NCBI RefSeq assembly: GCF_031127875.1
Contig: NZ_JARXIA010000016.1
Span: 105,241 to 169,240, forward strand
From: Pelagicoccus sp. SDUM812005
GTDB taxonomy: Bacteria; Verrucomicrobiota; Verrucomicrobiia; Opitutales; Opitutaceae
Direction: 5' to 3'
Length of the DNA stretch: 64,000 bases
Part shown: positions 63,565-64,000 of the stretch, in pieces
Numbering within the stretch: position 1 is the first letter of the stretch
Layout: each line of letters starts with the position of its first letter
The notes under the pieces: model-generated
Database searches by the model: none
Told to the model about the DNA's origin: nothing
The model's input: the letters and a program-made list of their open reading frames with translations, nothing else
Translations under genes and position numbers: made by a program

Positions 63565-64000
63565 GGGCTATTAGTTTTAGGATTAGAGTTGGGTTGAGCA
63601 TGGAAGTTCTGGCTTCTTCTTTTTGGCCATTAGCTTGGGGTTTCGGTCGGGTAGGGTCGATCAGTCTTTTCGTTGCAGGATCTTGTTTTTTAGATGGAAC
63701 GTCTGATTGGTTGGTCGTCTCGATAATCGATCTTTCTTACCAATGCAGGATCTCTTTTTTTAATAATTGGAATTAGAAAATGGATACGTCGCCATGTTGG
63801 TCTTTTAGGAATTTATTTTTCTCCCCATCGTCAAATCCACACGATGGCGGCTTCGGTTGTGGTTCCAAGTCTGTTGATGTTGATTTTCATGGAGTCGTTA
63901 TGAAAGGGCGAGCGTTTGCCGACATTGTGTGCGATGCCTGGTTCGAAAAATTCAATCAGTTACGTGCATACCGTATCCAACTGTCCACTTCATCTCTGAT
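63565..64000. other. window end beyond the array; possible partial ORF
   Basis: No minus-strand cassette gene is seen. A 58-codon plus-strand ORF (63600-63776) and a plus-strand frame open from an ATG at 63780 to the window end (73 codons) occur. The latter includes FADIVCDAWFEKF...LRAYRI, faintly like REP-associated transposases. Coding is unproven. Confidence 0.3.

Noticed and set aside
58529..64000. Prophage at the accessory end
   Set aside because: No structural, packaging or lysis genes are present; transposase relics and cassettes explain the content.

Overview
The window is a contiguous piece of a GC-rich Gram-negative chromosome. I infer a Verrucomicrobiota bacterium of the Opitutae type (Puniceicoccales or Pelagicoccus-like). 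The grounds are a eukaryotic-type HisA, the nusA-infB-rbfA-nrnA-truB-ribF-tlyA-nadK run, a GH26/AraC(XylR)/SSS/FAD-oxidoreductase sugar cluster, several HDOD proteins and a raffinose-synthase-like GH36. Taxonomy is inferred from gene content, not proven.

Layout: 1-16.5 kb is mostly housekeeping: a DUF374 acyltransferase, hisA, a secreted repeat protein, a Gfo/Idh/MocA oxidoreductase, a TauE/SafE exporter, ruvC, a beta-CASP nuclease-like protein, tcdA, a TonB-dependent receptor, an aldo/keto reductase, leuA, an HDOD protein, a Fur-family regulator, an HtrA-type protease and a PEBP protein. In front of leuA is a leader with a short Leu-rich peptide (four rare CTA codons) and two mutually exclusive hairpins, the second a terminator. 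This looks like leucine-responsive attenuation. From 16.5-28 kb are PrsW, a DUF4432 sugar-epimerase-like protein, pyruvate kinase, a second HDOD protein, a DUF6159 membrane protein, a secreted agmatine/arginine deiminase-like enzyme and a GH36 enzyme. A tRNA-Ser(CGA) at 28.1 kb is followed by partial duplications of its 3' end.

From 28.6-37 kb are eda with a divergent IclR regulator, then a heavy-metal RND efflux operon (small Cys/His protein, TolC-like OMP, adaptor, CzcA/CusA-like pump, His/Cys-tailed periplasmic protein). From 37-48 kb is the transcription/translation operon starting at nusA, preceded by a strong terminator only 22 bp from the nusA start. From 48-56 kb is a beta-mannan cluster: two tandem GH26 enzymes, a XylR-type regulator, a sodium-solute symporter and a large FAD-dependent oxidoreductase. 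A VOC protein and a hybrid histidine kinase follow.

From about 58.5 kb to the end the sequence is visibly AT-richer and accessory. It holds an IS4-type transposase remnant, a tandem pair of unknown paralogous membrane-anchored proteins, a doubly frameshifted REP-associated (HUH) transposase with 35-bp tandem repeats, and then an array of five attC-like sites on the minus strand separating four small AT-rich genes. I read this as an integron gene-cassette array without a visible integrase (a CALIN, or the distal end of a larger integron whose integrase would lie beyond base 64000). It is the most unusual system in the window. One of its cassette genes carries a canonical -1 slippery heptamer, and the -1 frame continues as plausible coding sequence.
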